The position numbers and the translations under genes are program-made. Positions 35,470 to 46,929 of a stretch of 64,000 nt of DNA are shown one piece after another (positions within the stretch are counted from its first letter, which is position 1; every line of letters starts with the position of its first letter). The notes under the pieces are model-generated. The model made no database searches, was not told where the DNA came from, and was given only the letters and a program-made list of their open reading frames with translations. The DNA comes from Marisa cornuarietis. Its lineage: Eukaryota; Mollusca; Gastropoda; Architaenioglossa; Ampullariidae. Location: contig SMMW01000032.1 in NCBI GenBank assembly GCA_004794655.1, positions 682,001 to 746,000 on the forward strand. Direction: 5' to 3'.

Positions 35470-36979
35470 TACTTGTCTTTTCTCTCCAAGATCATAGAGA
35501 AAGTAGTTTGGACATATTTACAAGGCCACCAGCTCGTCCCCCAAGCTCAGTCAGCATATAGACTTTGTCACAGTACCGAGACAACTCTAATTAAAGTGAC
35601 GTCCGACATATTATCTGCCCTTGACAGGGGGTGATGTTTCTCTGCTGGTCCTGTCTGCTGCATTTAACACTATCAACCACTCTCTGCTCCTTCAGAGACT
35701 TCACACCCTCTACGGGATTTCTGGACCTGCAATAATTCAGCTCCTGTCACAATGATAGGACCCAGACTATATTCGTTGACGGTCAAACATCTCACCCTGC
35801 TCCACTTCTCTGTGGGGTCCCCCAAGACTCAGTACTTGGCCCAGTTCTGTTCATTCTGTATACAAAACCACTTTTATCTTGCATCCATTCTCACAAGATT
35901 TCTTATCAATGCTATGCTGATGACACACAACTTTACTACTCCACTCCACAGGCTGAGTCTCACTCTGCTACTAGCCCCATAGAAGTCTGCATTAGCGATG
36001 TCAAGGACGGGATGGTAACAAACAAACTGAAACTCAAGGATGATAAAACAAAAGCCCTCGTCAGTCTGCCCAATCACATCAAGGTGGGCGACAGCAACAT
36101 CACCTTCACGTCATCCGTTAGGAATCTGGGATTTATTGTCACTGATGACATGACACTCGATAGACATGTAGCAGCTGTCTGTCAGTCTGCCTATTATGAT
36201 ATTCATGTTACAGCCGTCTGTCAGTCTGTCTATTATTATAGACAAGTTACAGCTGTCTGTCAGTCTGTCTATTTTGATAGTCCTTGCTTGCCGGTTGCAC
36301 TGTATACCTTCTTCACACACTCCAGAAAGTACAGAACTCTTCGGTACGTCTGGCGCTTAGAGCCACGAAACGGGACCATGTCACTCCTCTCCTTCGTTTT
36401 CTACACTGACTACCCATCCGTTCTCGCATTCAGTACAAACTGTCTGTGCTGTGTTTTAATTTCTTTGCTGGCTCCTGTCCTGACTATTTCTCTGAACTTC
36501 TCATCCCTTATGTCCCAGCCAGACAACTACGCTCCTTGTCTGACGACCGCCTCCTAACTATTTCTGTCACCAGGACAGCAACATATGGTCACAGGATTTG
36601 TAGTTACCGTTCAGCAAAACAATGGAGCTCTCTTCCTTTCCATTTCCGCCTCCTTCTCACAACTGAATCCTTTAAATGTGAACTGAAAACGCACCTCTTC
36701 CTCTAGCATTATTCCTATCACCAGTTCCTACAATGCTAGTCCTACCCACCCTACCCCCCTTTTTCGCTTATTGCTACTTCCCTACTTGACTTCCTTTTGC
36801 AGATCATGATACTCTTTATTCATTATCAGTACTTTTGTTGATCCGTACGTCGTTCATATGTTGATAATTTGTTCTTCTGTCCCTCGTATGCTGCTTATGT
36901 CTCGTTTTTGTTTTTTAAGCGCATACTCTGTGAGTGTGAGTATGAGCTGCAGAAATGTTGCATTTATTATTATTATTAT
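35470..36979 (+). mobile_element. LINE, CR1/Jockey group, 5'-truncated and decayed
   Basis: Plus-strand reverse transcriptase, broken by stops and shifts but readable in order: SKIIEKVV and QSAYRLCHSTETTL (35490-35600), the LSAAFNTINHSLLL segment, GVPQDSVLGPVLFILYT (35815-35865), the catalytic YADD at 35913-35924, KLKLKDDKTKALV (36026) and RNLGFIVTDDMTLDRHV. The thumb follows (DHVTPLLRFLH with W changed to stop), then FKCELKTHLFL just before the terminator near 36706. A ~270-bp 3' UTR ends in (TTA)n at 36961-36979. The glycine of PQGSVLG is aspartate here, and about 30-40 codons after RHV are replaced by a 39-bp triplication. The order and tail fit the CR1/Jockey group. Confidence 0.87.
36168..36284 (+). 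repeat. 39-bp (13-codon) triplication inside LINE RT
   Basis: Copies start at 36168, 36207 and 36246, with exactly 39 bp between starts. Each encodes a variant of VTAVCQSVYY plus three residues. Copy 1 matches the expected reverse transcriptase sequence, and copies 2 and 3 are extra. All three stay in frame. Confidence 0.93.
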
Positions 36980-39900
36980 TAAAGGTTAGAGGATACCCTT
37001 TACCTTCACATGACACTCTCCCCACGCACCCAGCAAACAGCCGGAAGCTGACCACCCTGCTAACACAATATCTGCCAGAGCTGCATGGCTCCTCCACCTG
37101 TAACTGCACAACCGCCATGCCGCACATTTAATCACATCTTAAATCACAAATGGATCCTCTAATCACAAATAAAGCGTTTCTGTTCATGGATGGCTTTAAA
37201 AGCACACACACCCTTGTTAAATCTCTCATCAATTTCAAATGTCCCGATATCGCCAATGCACACAGAGTTATCTGACCTGAAGAACTTCCGGTTGCCGCAC
37301 ACAAAGTAATGGAAATGGCTCCCTGCTTGTCATTTCTGACTATTTTTAACCCTCTCGTCTGTCCAAAGGCCTTCAAGTGGTCACGCAGCGATGCATCAAA
37401 GTTAAAACAGAGCCACATCGACGAACAGATTGTCCACTTCGTGCATCCGTCCATTGCATGTGCGTCCGAAAAAATATTTAAGCCTTTAAATGACCGCTAA
37501 TTCCAATATAAGAATTTTTATCATTTTTGATGCAGTGGATTTATTTATGGAGCAAACGAATAATAAGAGAGTTACATTTGCAGGACTAAGCACTCAGGCA
37601 ACACGTTACAACAACTCTACCAATCAATATGAAAGTTTCTAGGGAGTGTAACACAGATAAGCCAGGATCCACTGAAGCGGTCAGTCGTTTCAAAAATATA
37701 TCTGGGGCAACATTTATCACAGGGTTAGAATGCATTGGCACACGTCTTGGCCGCTCTTTGGGGTTTTTATTGCGAAGATGAAAATAAGAGGGGCGGGTGT
37801 GATTTCTAAGTTAAAGCAACTTGCTGCCATGCAGCACTCAGACCTTCACAACAAGATAACTTTAACCCCTTCAGAGCCAGTCACTGCAAATCAAACAGGC
37901 AATAACTCATTTTCCCCAGACTGTCATCTCTTCATTGCATCAGCCATCTCATATCTCATTCTAAGAGCAGACGATCATTTGTTACTGTCCACTAGCAAAT
38001 GTACCGAAGAGTAGGGGGGTGGGGTAGTTTGTGCCAAAATAAACTGGGGAGGGAGAATAAGGGGCGAGTACTCTTAAGAATATCTTGGATTGCAGAGAGC
38101 TGTTTGTGACAGACACTCAAAGTCATTGGAATCCTTTCTTGCACCAGAAATGACCAAAGATAAATTGTCTTTGCTGCATTTTAGGACAACATTGAATTTT
38201 ATACTTTCACGAAGGATAAGAAGGAATATTTTAGAATTTTTTTCTAGAAGGGAAAAGGAAGAGCCCAGGATTTTTTAAGAAAACATCTGAAGGGAATATT
38301 TAATGATCCCAGGAAAATATCCGGGACACCATGATTTTAGTAAAAGATCTCAGGGAAAATATCCCTATTTTAGGGGAGAATACGTTGAGAGAAAAGAAAA
38401 AAGAGTGCAGACAGCCAATTGTACAAGGAGAATATTTTAACAATTTAGAGAAAGATTAGTAGAGGTACCGCAATCGAGATGAGACACAAAGCAAAAACTA
38501 TTGTTACCTCTTCTTTACAAGTTGTCTTCTTCGTCCAAACCTGTGAGTAACCCTTCGGAAATTTATTCAGTGAAAGTGTTTTGTCTTATTTGAAATGTCA
38601 GATTGATTAAAAATCCAGCTCTGACCCTGATTACACCCTCGATTTGGTGGAATTTTTAAAAATCAAATTTAAAAAAATGCTAAAAAAAATATATCTTTCA
38701 ATTATCTTTAAATTACCATTAATAATGCTTGTTGGAGACGAGGATATTAGCTTTTAACTAGCATTTAAAGGGCTAAAGGGAATGTATGGGCTGGCGGGTT
38801 ACAAGGAGGAAGGAGTTGATTAAGCGTTTAATGTGTGAAGAAGCCCTTAGAAAGATATTTAGAGATTGTAAGCGAGGAACTGCTCTCCATGCATGTTGCC
38901 ATTTTCACTGCTTTTGCATCGCCGAAAGAAGTGAATGTAGCAACAAACACTTTGATGAAATGGCAGGAGGTCAGGATGTTTCCCTGATACTGTCACACGG
39001 CGCAGGCGGAGTCAGAAGAAAGGGAGATGTGACAAGTCATCAACGAGACCCGCACTTTGGCCAGAGTCCAGTCAGCCAATAGGATGGACATGTTTGTGCC
39101 TGTGGTGGTCACCACTCCTCTGACTACTGCAGACAGACGGTTATTTGGTCAGACGCCAGTGAAGTGAGTGTCAACAACATCGAGGCCCTGGCATCTGCAC
39201 CCTCAGCAGTTTCTATTTTCTATTTTCCGTTCGTAAAAGTGTGCTTAGGCCCAGTTCAGACTGGAGAAGTGCATGCTTTTAAAATAGGAAATCTGATGCA
39301 AGCAAATCCATACGATAAAGACTGCATTGGAGTCATCTTAGACATGTTCACTCCGATCTTACAAGTCCTGTGCTGGGGTTTACCTATTGTCAGACGATAT
39401 CACCTTCGGTGGCCCCCGACTGCACCGTCACATCTCGCGCATGAGCAGAACCCTGTGAACTCCTCACCTCGCTCTCCAGGGTGAAGACACCCCAAGACCT
39501 TTGTCCTGCTGTCAGCAAATATCCCCGGGAGGTACTTGGCAACAAGCGGGCTGATGTCGGTGAGCTTCGTCAACACCTTGCCATCCTACATCATACTACA
39601 CCGACTTCTTCGGAGCGGGAAGTTCGAGCCCCGTGTCCTACCTACCCTCGCCCTTCTGTACATGGAATTAACAGAATTTAGTGCAGACTTACCTGTGACC
39701 TCTTGCAGCGCGTGATCGCATGATAACAACAATTATTGGTTGGACGAAAGGCTACTCAGGCCAATGACCTGACTCCTATTCTTAAAATATAAAATGATCA
39801 TAGAGGAGGGGAATGAAAGAAAGTTGTACAGATCTGCTTGTGGATAGTTTTGTCATCTGCGGTCAACCCACCCAGCATCCCTCACCCCAGCTGTGCCTAT

Positions 39901-41210
39901 CTTCATACTTAGATTGCCCACCTTATTTGTTTGGGGTATGTTTCAAATGTGTTGTGGACATAGACGGGAGCTGAATACTGTTAGCAGGATGTGCCTCACC
40001 CAAGAAACTAATATTGTGAGTTACAGCCAGAAAAGTCAACCTTGTTGTTGAATGAATGCTCATGTCCCGAGTGAATAGTTTAGTGACTCGCCTTGGTTCA
40101 GATTGAGCAGTGAGGATTTCAGTAGGAGTACAGACAGCCAGTTGTACATCCTGCTACACTCAGCCTTATTTAAGATAAAATAGCTATTTACTTACATACA
40201 TGTTTTAAATAAACAAAATACAGTATTATCTTGTAGTGGGAAACTTTATCCCAAGGCTTGATTAATGCCGTTTCCATCCTGGATCAAGGTTTGTAAAGTT
40301 ATTTAAATAAAACTACTGCTATTCCTCTTCCCTCTAGCACTTGTGGCATTCCCCTTTATCCGCCCACTCTAGAGCTAGATTACCTACCCTGTACTTAGTT
40401 AGGCACTAATTGCTTCCCTTCCCTAGGGTCAGATTTTCTGATGAAAGTTTGCAGAGCAGTGAGTTTTTGCCAAAGATCGATTACTCTCCCACTTGCAGCA
40501 TGTCTAGTCTGGCGCTGATTTCTGTCTAATATTAAGTCCGTGGACACAGGGAATGTTCCAGAATTAATGCAGAAGAAACGCAGGCTGGAGAGTACAGTGG
40601 AAGGAGATGGAAACAATCCGACAAAATGATAGGACAGCTGCGTGTGAGAAAAATCTAAAACAAAATTGTGAGCGGAGAGGTTTCAGACTTGAAGGGCGAT
40701 GGTCGGGGGATAGTTTGTAACCGGTCACCGAGGGGAGACTACTGTTTGTAAACTGGAAACACGAGCAACTGATCTTGTCTCGAGAGTCTGTCTGCACAAC
40801 GAACTACAAAAAGTAATCGTCATGGAGACCATCCATAGTAAGGTGCATGCCTGATTTGATAGTGGTCGTCTGCTACCCTCCATTCGTCGCAAGACAGCAG
40901 CATGTTGTTGTGACTGAACACCTCCACACACACACACACGCACCTCGACATCCTCTTCCCTCCCCTTCTGAGCGCATGGCTTGTGATTGTCTTTCATCGT
41001 CCTGCCCCGCCCTCTCTTCCTGAACCATACTATGTCTCCTCGTGGGGCCCTCATGCGGTAAAAGAAGCAGACGACCCCTTTCATCAACAACGGTTCCGGA
41101 CATGTTGGCTGCGGGGGGTTGTGGGGATAGCCAAGCGGTCCATGCTTCGTCTCCAAGAGGAAGCCACGAGAGTTAAAGTTCACGCTTTCGTAAGGTCAAG
41201 CCCTCGACTC
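36980..41210. other. unassigned DNA
   Basis: No gene recognised. Open frames overlap on both strands at 37128-37500 without a recognisable domain. A short CA tract lies at 40923-40939. TTCGAGCCCC near 39625 resembles a B box, but no SINE body is evident. Confidence 0.5.
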
Positions 41211-41262
41211 TGGTCCGTCCGTCCGTCCGTCCGTCCGTCCGTCCGTCTGTCTGTCCGTCTGG
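41211..41262. repeat. (CCGT)n/(CTGT)n microsatellite
   Basis: About 12 units, mostly CCGT with two CTGT variants. Confidence 0.95.
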
Positions 41263-41367
41263 ATGGCTGTGAGATCGGATAAAGTGAACAGGTTCATTCT
41301 TTCTTTTGCTTATGCATCGGTTCCCGCACTCGCATATCGATCTACTTCTTTAACACCCATTCTTAAA

Positions 41368-41384
41368 TTATATATATATATATA
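41368..41384. repeat. (TA)n microsatellite
   Basis: A short perfect TA run. Degenerate CATTCATC-rich sequence follows to about 41590. Confidence 0.9.
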
Positions 41385-41639
41385 CACATGTAAACATCAG
41401 TCAATATGTCCATTCGTCACCCATGAATTTATTATTCTTCATTTCTTCATTCCTCAATTCGCCATCCACATATCATCATCCATTCATCCATCATGCATCT
41501 ATTATCTGCCAGTTCATTCATGTATATATCAGTCTACTCATCCGTCCATCCATTCATTCATCGATCTGTCTGTCCGTTCATGCATGCATCTGTGTATTTA
41601 TACTGTCAGGGATCGACCGTGCGTAAGTATGAGACACTT

Positions 41640-41698
41640 GAGTGAGTGAGTGAGTGAGTGAGTGAGTGAGTGAGTGAGTGAGTGAGTGAGTGAGTGAG
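41640..41698. repeat. (GAGT)n microsatellite
   Basis: About 15 perfect units. Confidence 0.97.
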
Positions 41699-41870
41699 GT
41701 TGGTGTGATTTATCCGCATCGCTAGGCGAGGTTTGGAGTAGACTATGTTTTTTTCTTCCAGCAGGAACTTATTTCCCTTCATCCGGACCACGTATCAAGG
41801 AGAACTGTTCCCAGCATGAGTGTAAGGACTGGTCAAACATTGGCCCTGGGGTCATTCATCACCAATATGT

Positions 41871-42029
41871 TCATCCATTCATTTGGGTGACCCGGTGGCG
41901 CAGCGGTTAGCTCCTGTCACCAATACAGTGAGGGTTGGTCGTCCTGGGTTCAGATCTCGTCTCGGGCACGCTGTTCTTTCTCAGCATGTGGCATCTGTTT
42001 ACAGCATTTCCCCCCTCATCCATTCATTT
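41871..42029 (+). repeat. 14-bp SINE target-site duplication pair
   Basis: TCATCCATTCATTT occurs at 41871-41884 and again at 42016-42029, immediately bounding the SINE. The surroundings are rich in CATTCAT words, so some of the match could be background. The exact 14/14 identity at both element edges still favours a true target duplication. Confidence 0.75.
41885..42015 (+). mobile_element. tRNA-derived SINE, family C
   Basis: The element begins GGTGACCCGGTGGCGCAG with the A-box region GGCGCAGCGGTTAG, has B box GGTTCAGATCT (41947-41957), and shares CTCGGGCACGCTGTTCTTTC with the interrupted copy at 12.5 kb. It is about 60 bp shorter: after CTGTTTACAG it jumps to a TTTCCCCCC end resembling the other copy's terminus, which suggests an internal deletion. 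Flanking 14-bp direct repeats mark the insertion site. It is not a tRNA gene, because there is no acceptor-stem complement after the B box. Confidence 0.88.
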
Positions 42030-42744
42030 ATCTCTCCATCACTTCACCTGTCCGTCATTTCTTCTGTCTGCTCCGGGCTTCTTCAAGTTCGTTTAAAAGT
42101 TAACCATGGAGCTCTTGACGTGTTGAAAGCCTTAAAAATAACCGACAATTAATTATTAGTTATATTTTCTACAAACAGAATATTTTTCCCAGAAGAAGCA
42201 ATAGACTCAGAAATCCAATATTACAAGAAAAAGGCATCGTCACTACTTTTTCTGGTTCTCATTCCCGGATCATCGGTCATGTCTGTCTTGCGCGCTGGCC
42301 GGCTGGCTGGCTGGCTGGCTGTTTCAGGGAGCACCAAATAGCTCTGTGAGATTCCTGTGAGTATAGTTGGCTATTTTTTCGAACTCGTTTTTTTGCCTGC
42401 GACACACGCTTCCTATGTGTGAGTGTGTAAAACACGCGCGTGTTTCTTCGTGAGAGATCGTGTGGGTAGGTGTGTGGCTGCGGGAGTGGGTGGGTGGGTG
42501 GGTGGGTGTGTCGGTCGGTCGATGGGTATGTTTTGGGGCAGTAGGTGTGTAATATTCCCGACGGAAGACACGCACGTGCGGTCGACAGCAGGATGGATTA
42601 GCTTGGGTAATGGGGAGGAAGAAAGGGAGGGGTTGACAAACTATGGCGTTGGTGATGTCATCGCTATAACATTTTCTCTCCTTGTGACGTCACGGACAGG
42701 ATCATCAAAGTTTTGCTGGAGCAGACGAGACACAAACACTTCCT
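42030..42744. other. unassigned DNA with small GGCT and GGGT tracts
   Basis: (GGCT)n at 42297-42321 and (GGGT)n at 42483-42509; otherwise nothing recognised. Confidence 0.7.
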
Positions 42745-43683
42745 TCTTTTCCGCACTCACTCACTCATATAATCACTCACTCATCCTGTGTAATCACTCA
42801 CTAGGTCTGTGTAATCTCAGTCCTTGTGTGTAAACTTACTCATCCCGTGCAATCAATAATTCGCCCTGTGTAATCACTCTCACTCACTTAGTCCTGTGTA
42901 ATCACTCACTGACTAGTTATGTGTACTCTCACTCATCATGTGTAATCTCACTCACTCACTCACTCGTCAGGTGTAATCATTCACTGACAAGTTCTGTGTA
43001 ATCTCACTCATTCATTCCGTGTGATCGCTTACTCCCCTCGTGTAATCACTCTAACTCACTCATGTACTGTGTGATCTTTCTCAGCATCCTGTGTAATCGC
43101 TCACTCGTTCTGTGTAATCACTCACTCACTCGTCCTGTGTAATCTCTCACTCACTCGTTCTGTGTAATCTCTCACTCACTCATCCTGTGTAATCTCTCAC
43201 TCACACGTCCTGTGTACTCACTCACTCACTCACTCATCCTGTGTAATCTCTCACTCACTCGTCCTGTGTAATCTCTCACTCACTCGTCCTGTGTAATCTC
43301 TCACTCACTCACTCACTCACTCATCCTGTGTAATCTCTCTCTCACTAATCCTGTGTAATCTCTCACTCACTCACTCACTCATCCTGTGTAATCTCTCACT
43401 CACTCGTCCTGTGTAATCTCTCACTCACTCATCCTGTGTAATCTCTCTCTCATTCACTCACTCGTCCTGTGTAATCTCTCACTCACTCATCCTGTGTAAT
43501 CTCTCTCTCATTCACTCACTCGTCCTGTGTAATCTCTCACTCACTCATCCTGTGTAATCTCTCTCTCATTCACTCACTCGTCCTGTGTAATCTCTCACTC
43601 ACTCATCCTGTGTAATCTCTCTCTTATTCACTCACTCGTCCTGTGTAGTCTCTCACTCACTCATTCACTCGTCCTGTGTAATC
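42745..43683. repeat. ACTC-based minisatellite with 58-bp higher-order repeat
   Basis: Roughly 940 bp of units made of TCCTGTGTAATCTCT plus a variable number of CACT/ACTC tetranucleotides, most often 25 bp long. Units at the left end are diverged and those to the right are nearly identical. From 43406 the same G recurs at 43464, 43522, 43580 and 43638, exactly 58 bp apart, so a 25-bp and a 33-bp unit alternate as a higher-order repeat. Confidence 0.95.
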
Positions 43684-44170
43684 ACTCGGCTATCACCTCC
43701 TACGCACTGAGTGCCTGTCACTCAATCACCCATGTAATTTGTCCGCCCATCGTGCTGCAGTTAAAAAGCTATGAAGCAATTGTGCCGTGGAAATTTCATT
43801 ACTCCTTTTAATTTCTCCAACCGTCAATCACAGACCCTAACTGACTAAAGAACCTGAAATCCTGTAAAAGGAAACGTTTCGGTTTTGCTTCTGCTATTGA
43901 ATGGAAATGAAACAATAAATAATTTGATTTGATATCATTTGATAGCGATATCATTGTTGGTGATAATAAGATTGTAGCATCTACTCTGTAGTCGTTGATA
44001 CTGCATCTTCTTATCCTTTTCCAATTAGGTTTGGAATTTGATGTGGAAACAGAATTAATGTGTATGAGCGAAGACAGACATCACACACGTGATTTATGTA
44101 TTATATATATTATATGTATTTATAAATATGCGTAAAAAGAAAAACATTTAATATGGACATGGATTTAGTG
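43684..44170. other. unassigned DNA
   Basis: AT-rich, no gene or repeat recognised. Confidence 0.6.
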
Positions 44171-44498
44171 AACTCGAACTCGAACATTTTATTGACTTGG
44201 GGCCATTTCAGCCATTGTCACTCAAGGTGAGCATATAGGGTTCATCCTCTCATACATACAGTCACTTATCCATTCATACCCATCCCGTCGTACACTTTAA
44301 AGACATGCACTGTACAGTAGTCCTCTCACACACCCACTCATCCTAACACCTCTTCATTTATACCCTCTCATCCCTACCCTACATAGACACATCGTATGTA
44401 CACATACATTATGGCAACTTTCAGATGTCAATATTATCAATCAAAAAGGGTATTTTTCGAGCAGAGAGCATCCATATACAGAGGGTATCAATCAGACT

Positions 44499-45301
44499 TC
44501 ACATAATATCAACTTCGCTTATCTCCCTTCTTCTCCTTAAACATTTATGAATATACCATGCCAATTGTCGTATTCTTCCTGCGTTCTCGGATGATAGTAT
44601 CTGCACAAGATATTGTTTTTGATTGTGTTGTGAGACTTGCTGGAGATATTTGGGTCGAAGGTCTACATATCTGGGACATTGAAAAAGGACATGGGTTTCA
44701 TCCTCTATATAATTTGTACAGAAAGGGCATTTGTTTGTGTTTTCTGTCCTTTGTTGTATAAAACGATTTTTATGGGTATTTATCTCGCTCACACCTAGCC
44801 GAAAGCGTACTAAAACATCCCTGAAAATTTTAATGTTGACATAGTCAAAGTACAGCTCTGGTACGAGAGTGGATTTGTACGATCTGTATAACTGGTACCG
44901 TTCACTATTCCTCATGTTGGCCACCCACGTTTGCTGGGTGACATCTATCACTCTACGTTGAGAGTAGCGAGAAACATTTTATCGTCTCCTACTCCTTGGT
45001 TTACCCATACCAGATTAAAGCCCATAGATCCTAGGGCTACTCTCACTTTTGTTACCCAGTTTGTTTTGCCTTTTGCATCTAGATTAAATAGTAATTGGTA
45101 TGCTTGTTTGGGTATGCGGTTCATGGGCATTTTTGTCACTCGGAGCCAGAATCTAATTGTTCTCAGATAGCAACTGACGATGAGCGGATACCTTCCAAGC
45201 TCGCCATATATCATCTCTGATGGAGTAAGTATGGGGACATTCAAAAACTTCTTACATGCGTAAAGGTGTACCTTTTCCACAGGGCTATTGTCAGTCCCCA
45301 T
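44499..45301 (-). pseudogene. LINE ORF2 C-terminal region with CX2CX8HX4C motif
   Basis: Two frames: 44948-45301 (EKVHLYACKKFLNVP, GELGRYPL) then 44499-44951 (RYQLYRSYKSTLVPELYF, RFRLGVSEI). The second holds CPFCTNYIEDETHVLFQC, a C-x2-C-x8-H-x4-C pattern followed by PRY. Such C-terminal Cys/His motifs are common in several LINE clades and are thought to bind nucleic acid. The terminator at 44499 is followed by the 3' UTR. The break near 44950 is a simple frameshift. Confidence 0.88.
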
Positions 45302-46896
45302 ACTTCAGATGCATATAGAAGGGTTGGTTGTACTACTGCGTCGAAGAGTTTAAAAAAAGTCTGTCTACTCATGTTGTCAATGTTTTTTAAGGCTCTAACT
45401 ATGTCAAACGTAGCATTTTTCCCTTTTACCGCTAACTGCTTAGCCCCTTGGAACGAGCTCATGGTTGTTGTAAAAGTAAAGCCTAGGTACACGTAGCTGT
45501 TAACTACTTCTAGGGCTGTTTCTCCTATGGACCACTTTTCCCGTCTTCCCAAGAAACCCCCCTTCCTAAAGACCATTACCTTAGTTTTGCTACTGTTAAT
45601 TTCTAGTCCTAGCTTCTGGCATGTCTTAGCGAGGCAGTTTAGCTGGTTTTGAAGACCAGCTGGTGTGCTTGATAAGAGTACCAAGTCGTCTGCAAACATC
45701 AGAATGAACAGTTCAACTAGACCGGGGCAAAGCTGAATACCGTGTTTACCTTCGGTAGACAACGCATCGGCTATTTCATTCATAATAATAGAAAAAAGGG
45801 TTGGGCTAGCTACACACCCCTGTCGAAGGCCGCGGGGACAGTGAAAGGACTCAGTAAGTTCCGTATTTGTCCGTATGCGTGCCTTCAGGGAGTCATACAT
45901 CGCCATTACTGCTCTGGTGAAAAGTCCGGATACTCCGCATTTAATTAATGCTCTCAATAGGGTTTCGTGTTGGACTGAGTCGTAGGCCATCTTTAAATCC
46001 ACAAAGCATGTGTAAAGTTTAGCTGGTTTACTAAGGTATTTCTGGACAATAGCATATAACGAGAATATGTGGTCAGTTGTAGAGTACCCCTTTCTAAATC
46101 CTGCTTGTGATTCTGGGATAATCTTGTTTTCTTCCAGCCATTCATACAGCCTAGTGTTTAGGATTGAAGTATAACATTTACCAATCACACTCAGTAGCGA
46201 GATTCCTCTATAGTTACTGGGGGACTCTCGGTCTCCTTTTTTGAAGACTGGTACAATGATAGCTTCTTTCCATAGGTCGGGACATTTCCCGTTTACAAAC
46301 ATATTATTGAAGTATTTAGTCAGAAAGCCCAATACGTGTTCTTCGGCAACTTTTAACATTTCTGCCAAAATGTTATCTACACCACATGCCTTCCCAGAGT
46401 TCAGGCCCCTGATTGCTGAGCGCACCTCGTCTTCGCTTATAGTTTCATCTAATGCGTCTACTCCGGATAATTGGTCAGCATCAGAGAGGTTTAATCTGGG
46501 AGAGCTCACATCCGATTTAAAAACTTCAGTAAAGTGGTTCATCCATTCATTTGCAGAAATTTTTTCGCTAGCTGATTTCCTCACTTTTTTGTTAAGACAT
46601 GAGTTAACTTCTGCCCAGAAGAGCTTAGGATTATTTATTTGTTGTGACAATCGCTCTGCTTTCGTCTTTTTGAAATTTTTCTTTTTCTCCCTGATTATTC
46701 TCTGATACTGACGTCTTGCTTCCACGTACTGTGTTCGATACTCGTCCGATATATTTCGCCTCAACTTGCGTAGGTAACACTTGGCGAGTTTCTTGGCTTC
46801 TACACACTCATGGTCAAACCATTCTGCATCTTTTTTACGATCTCCTACAAAGATTCTTTTCTTCATGCATGTCGCAGCCGACTGAAGGCAGTTCAC
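45241..46896 (-). pseudogene. LINE reverse transcriptase, 551-codon open frame
   Basis: One uninterrupted frame covers the whole palm and fingers. Visible motifs are NYRGISLLSVIGK, QAGFRKGYSTTDHIF, FVDLKMAYDSV (residues 298-308, usually DLKKAFDSV), RGLRQGCVASPTLF, the catalytic FADD at residues 401-404 (45685-45696) where YADD is commoner, LGLEINSSKTKVM and YLGFTF. The first Met is internal: homologous sequence continues upstream in frame to about 46990 through the endonuclease/RT linker. The frame ends shortly after LLYASEVWG, where a frameshift diverts it; the domain continues at 44948-45301. Tens of kilobases of neighbouring DNA lack any frame this long. Confidence 0.95.
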
Positions 46897-46929
46897 AAAA
46901 ATCCCTATGGCATTGTTCGGGTCCTGTTC

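Noticed and set aside
37128..37500. Overlapping open frames on both strands, possible exon
   Set aside because: No domain, no convincing splice signals, and no preferred strand.
40725..41183. 152-codon minus-strand frame
   Set aside because: No domain recognised; a different frame is open through most of the same DNA, as expected for GC-richer random sequence.
41885..41960. Functional tRNA gene from A and B boxes
   Set aside because: Same reasoning: SINE head with target duplications and a second copy at 12.5/14.8 kb.
46241..46705. 154-codon plus-strand frame opposite the LINE
   Set aside because: Antisense shadow of the reverse transcriptase and linker.
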